From an uncultured Lachnospiraceae bacterium (GTDB lineage Bacteria; Bacillota; Clostridia; Lachnospirales; Lachnospiraceae): DNA of 7,039 bases. The first letter of the stretch is position 1. Each line of letters opens with the position of its first letter. The stretch is taken from contig CAJUII010000011.1 of the NCBI GenBank assembly GCA_910586405.1, positions 1-7,039 on the forward strand, written 5' to 3'. Shown here piece after piece: positions 6,124 through 7,039 of the stretch. The position numbers were made by a program, and so were the translations under genes. The notes under the pieces were generated by a model, which ran no database searches, was not told the origin of the DNA, and saw nothing but the letters and a program-made list of their open reading frames with translations.

Positions 6124-7039
6124 ATGTACAGGATAGCGATATTGGAAAAGGACAGGGCGTATCTTGAACGGCTTATCTTTTTTCTAAAAGAACATCATGG
6201 AGAAAGCTTTGAGATCAATGCGGTGGAGAGCCTGGAAGATCTGGATCTGGAAATCATGCAGCTGAGTGCATTGTTTTTTGGTGATGATGTGCCAGTTGAT
6301 GCTGCGCTTTTTCCCGCTAACGTAGCTGTCGGTTACTTGACGGAAAGTGATGAGACGGATGAACAGCACATCAATAAGTATCAGAGCATGGAGCAGATTT
6401 ATAAGAGAATGATGTGTCTGTGTGAGGCGATAAGCACTGTAGACGCCGTGGTACAGGAGGAGCAGGAGGCGCCGTATCAGGCTGAGACAGTGACAGAGTC
6501 GGGAGAGACATACAGAGTCTATCATGTTGCGGAGGAGCAGATTGACAGGCTTGCAGTCAAGATGCTTGCGGGAAACCGTATCAAGGGCGTGCCGCAGACA
6601 GTATACCAGGATGGCAGACTGAAAGTGCGCATTACAGGGATGGAAAGCTTGTATGAATATTTCAGCAAAAGCAGTGCACCGAGCGGAAAGGAACAGATGT
6701 TAGCGTTTTTGGCTGACATGATTACAACGGCGCTCAGCTTGGAAGAATATATGCTCTCTGTGGACAGACTGCTGCTTGACCCGAAGGAAATCTATTTGAG
6801 CGAACAGGCGGACCAGGTATTGATTCCTTATATACCGATTCAATGTGATGTGCGGAAGGATGCCGGACAGTGTCTGGAGGAAATTAGGGATTTTTGCAGT
6901 GTTTTGTTGAGGGCGTTTGCGGATCAGTGCAGTGCGCAGAACGACAACGCATCCGTGGATGCGTTCGCACAGGGAGAAGCGGATGAAGACGACTACAACA
7001 ACGCGGAGGAAGAAGCGGATGAAGACGGCTATGGCAGCA
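6124..7039 (+). CDS. TadZ-like atypical receiver plus DUF6382-like protein, 3' end outside the window
   Basis: This frame is open from ATG 6124 to the window edge (305 codons, no stop), so the protein is incomplete at its C terminus. An in-frame TGA at 6097-6099 precedes it, this is the first ATG, and AAGAAGGG (6106-6113) is a moderate ribosome site. Residues 1-103 resemble the atypical receiver domain at the front of TadZ/CpaE-like proteins: a first strand with acidic residues (YRIAILEKD, 2-10), a third strand ALFFGDD (49-55) and the closing NKYQSMEQIY (84-93). Residues about 135-275 resemble DUF6382, a domain usually found ahead of FHA domains in Clostridia; key parts are GMESLYEYF (173-181), SLEEYML (205-211), LLLDPKEIYL (216-225) and IPYIPI (234-239). 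Residues 284-305 are highly acidic and repetitive. No signal peptide is seen, so it is probably cytoplasmic or peripheral. Domain calls are from memory of family patterns. It could link to a Tad-type pilus/secretion locus downstream. Confidence 0.8.
   Translation, partial: MYRIAILEKDRAYLERLIFFLKEHHGESFEINAVESLEDLDLEIMQLSALFFGDDVPVDAALFPANVAVGYLTESDETDEQHINKYQSMEQIYKRMMCLCEAISTVDAVVQEEQEAPYQAETVTESGETYRVYHVAEEQIDRLAVKMLAGNRIKGVPQTVYQDGRLKVRITGMESLYEYFSKSSAPSGKEQMLAFLADMITTALSLEEYMLSVDRLLLDPKEIYLSEQADQVLIPYIPIQCDVRKDAGQCLEEIRDFCSVLLRAFADQCSAQNDNASVDAFAQGEADEDDYNNAEEEADEDGYGS
6946..6965. repeat. 20-base perfect inverted repeat inside the coding region
   Basis: AACGCATCC (6946-6954) and GGATGCGTT (6957-6965) are exact reverse complements separated by GT. 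It lies in frame in the linker between the DUF6382-like domain and the acidic tail (residues 275-281). In RNA it would fold as an 8-base stem with a CGTG loop. There is no T run, and translation continues through it. Confidence 0.5.
6975..7031 (+). repeat. 36-base in-frame tandem repeat encoding an acidic 12-residue unit
   Basis: Bases 6975-6995 and 7011-7031 are identical except for one position (A6992 versus G7028), with a spacing of 36 bases, or 12 codons. The encoded units are EADEDDYNNAEE (285-296) and EADEDGYGS... (297 onward, cut by the window end). The second copy is incomplete, so whether more units follow cannot be seen. Confidence 0.65.

Overview
The window reads as ordinary chromosome of a low-to-mid GC Gram-positive, spore-forming-type Firmicute, most likely a Clostridia/Lachnospiraceae-like bacterium. 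The reasons are strong AGGAGG-type ribosome sites, Sua5-RpiB-Upp gene order reminiscent of the Bacillus ywl-upp region, a SleB-family cell wall hydrolase, a CwlD-like amidase and a D,D-carboxypeptidase carrying a Clostridia-style stalk domain. This placement is inferred from gene content, not from a marker gene. All supported genes are on the + strand, and no intergenic gap exceeds about 170 bases. I see no tRNA, rRNA, CRISPR array, insertion sequence, riboswitch or convincing rho-independent terminator.

Left part (1-2531), cell envelope: the last 37 codons of an N-acetylmuramoyl-L-alanine amidase (CwlD-like); an unrecognised membrane-anchored 241-residue protein with its own extended -10 promoter; and a 480-residue exported D-alanyl-D-alanine carboxypeptidase in which an N-terminal copper-amine-oxidase-like stalk domain precedes the S11 catalytic domain and the usual C-terminal domain and anchor are absent. 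The carboxypeptidase gene has a GC-rich hairpin directly before its ribosome site.

Middle part (2532-4869), housekeeping: an A+T-rich leader with a probable promoter and a small palindrome, then three closely spaced genes: Sua5-type threonylcarbamoyl-AMP synthase (tRNA t6A synthesis), ribose-5-phosphate isomerase B (pentose phosphate pathway) and uracil phosphoribosyltransferase (pyrimidine salvage). RpiB supplies ribose-5-phosphate, the precursor of the PRPP used by Upp. The trio is a condensed version of the Bacillus ywlC-ywlF(rpiB)-glyA-upp neighbourhood.

Right part (4925-7039): an exported PcsB-like coiled coil fused to a SleB-type hydrolase domain, then the start of a protein that runs off the window. 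That protein looks like an atypical receiver domain of the TadZ/CpaE kind joined to a DUF6382-like domain, followed by a very acidic tail with a 12-residue repeat. It is the least conventional gene here and may be the entry to a pilus/secretion or FHA-signalling locus beyond the right edge, although nothing inside the window proves that.
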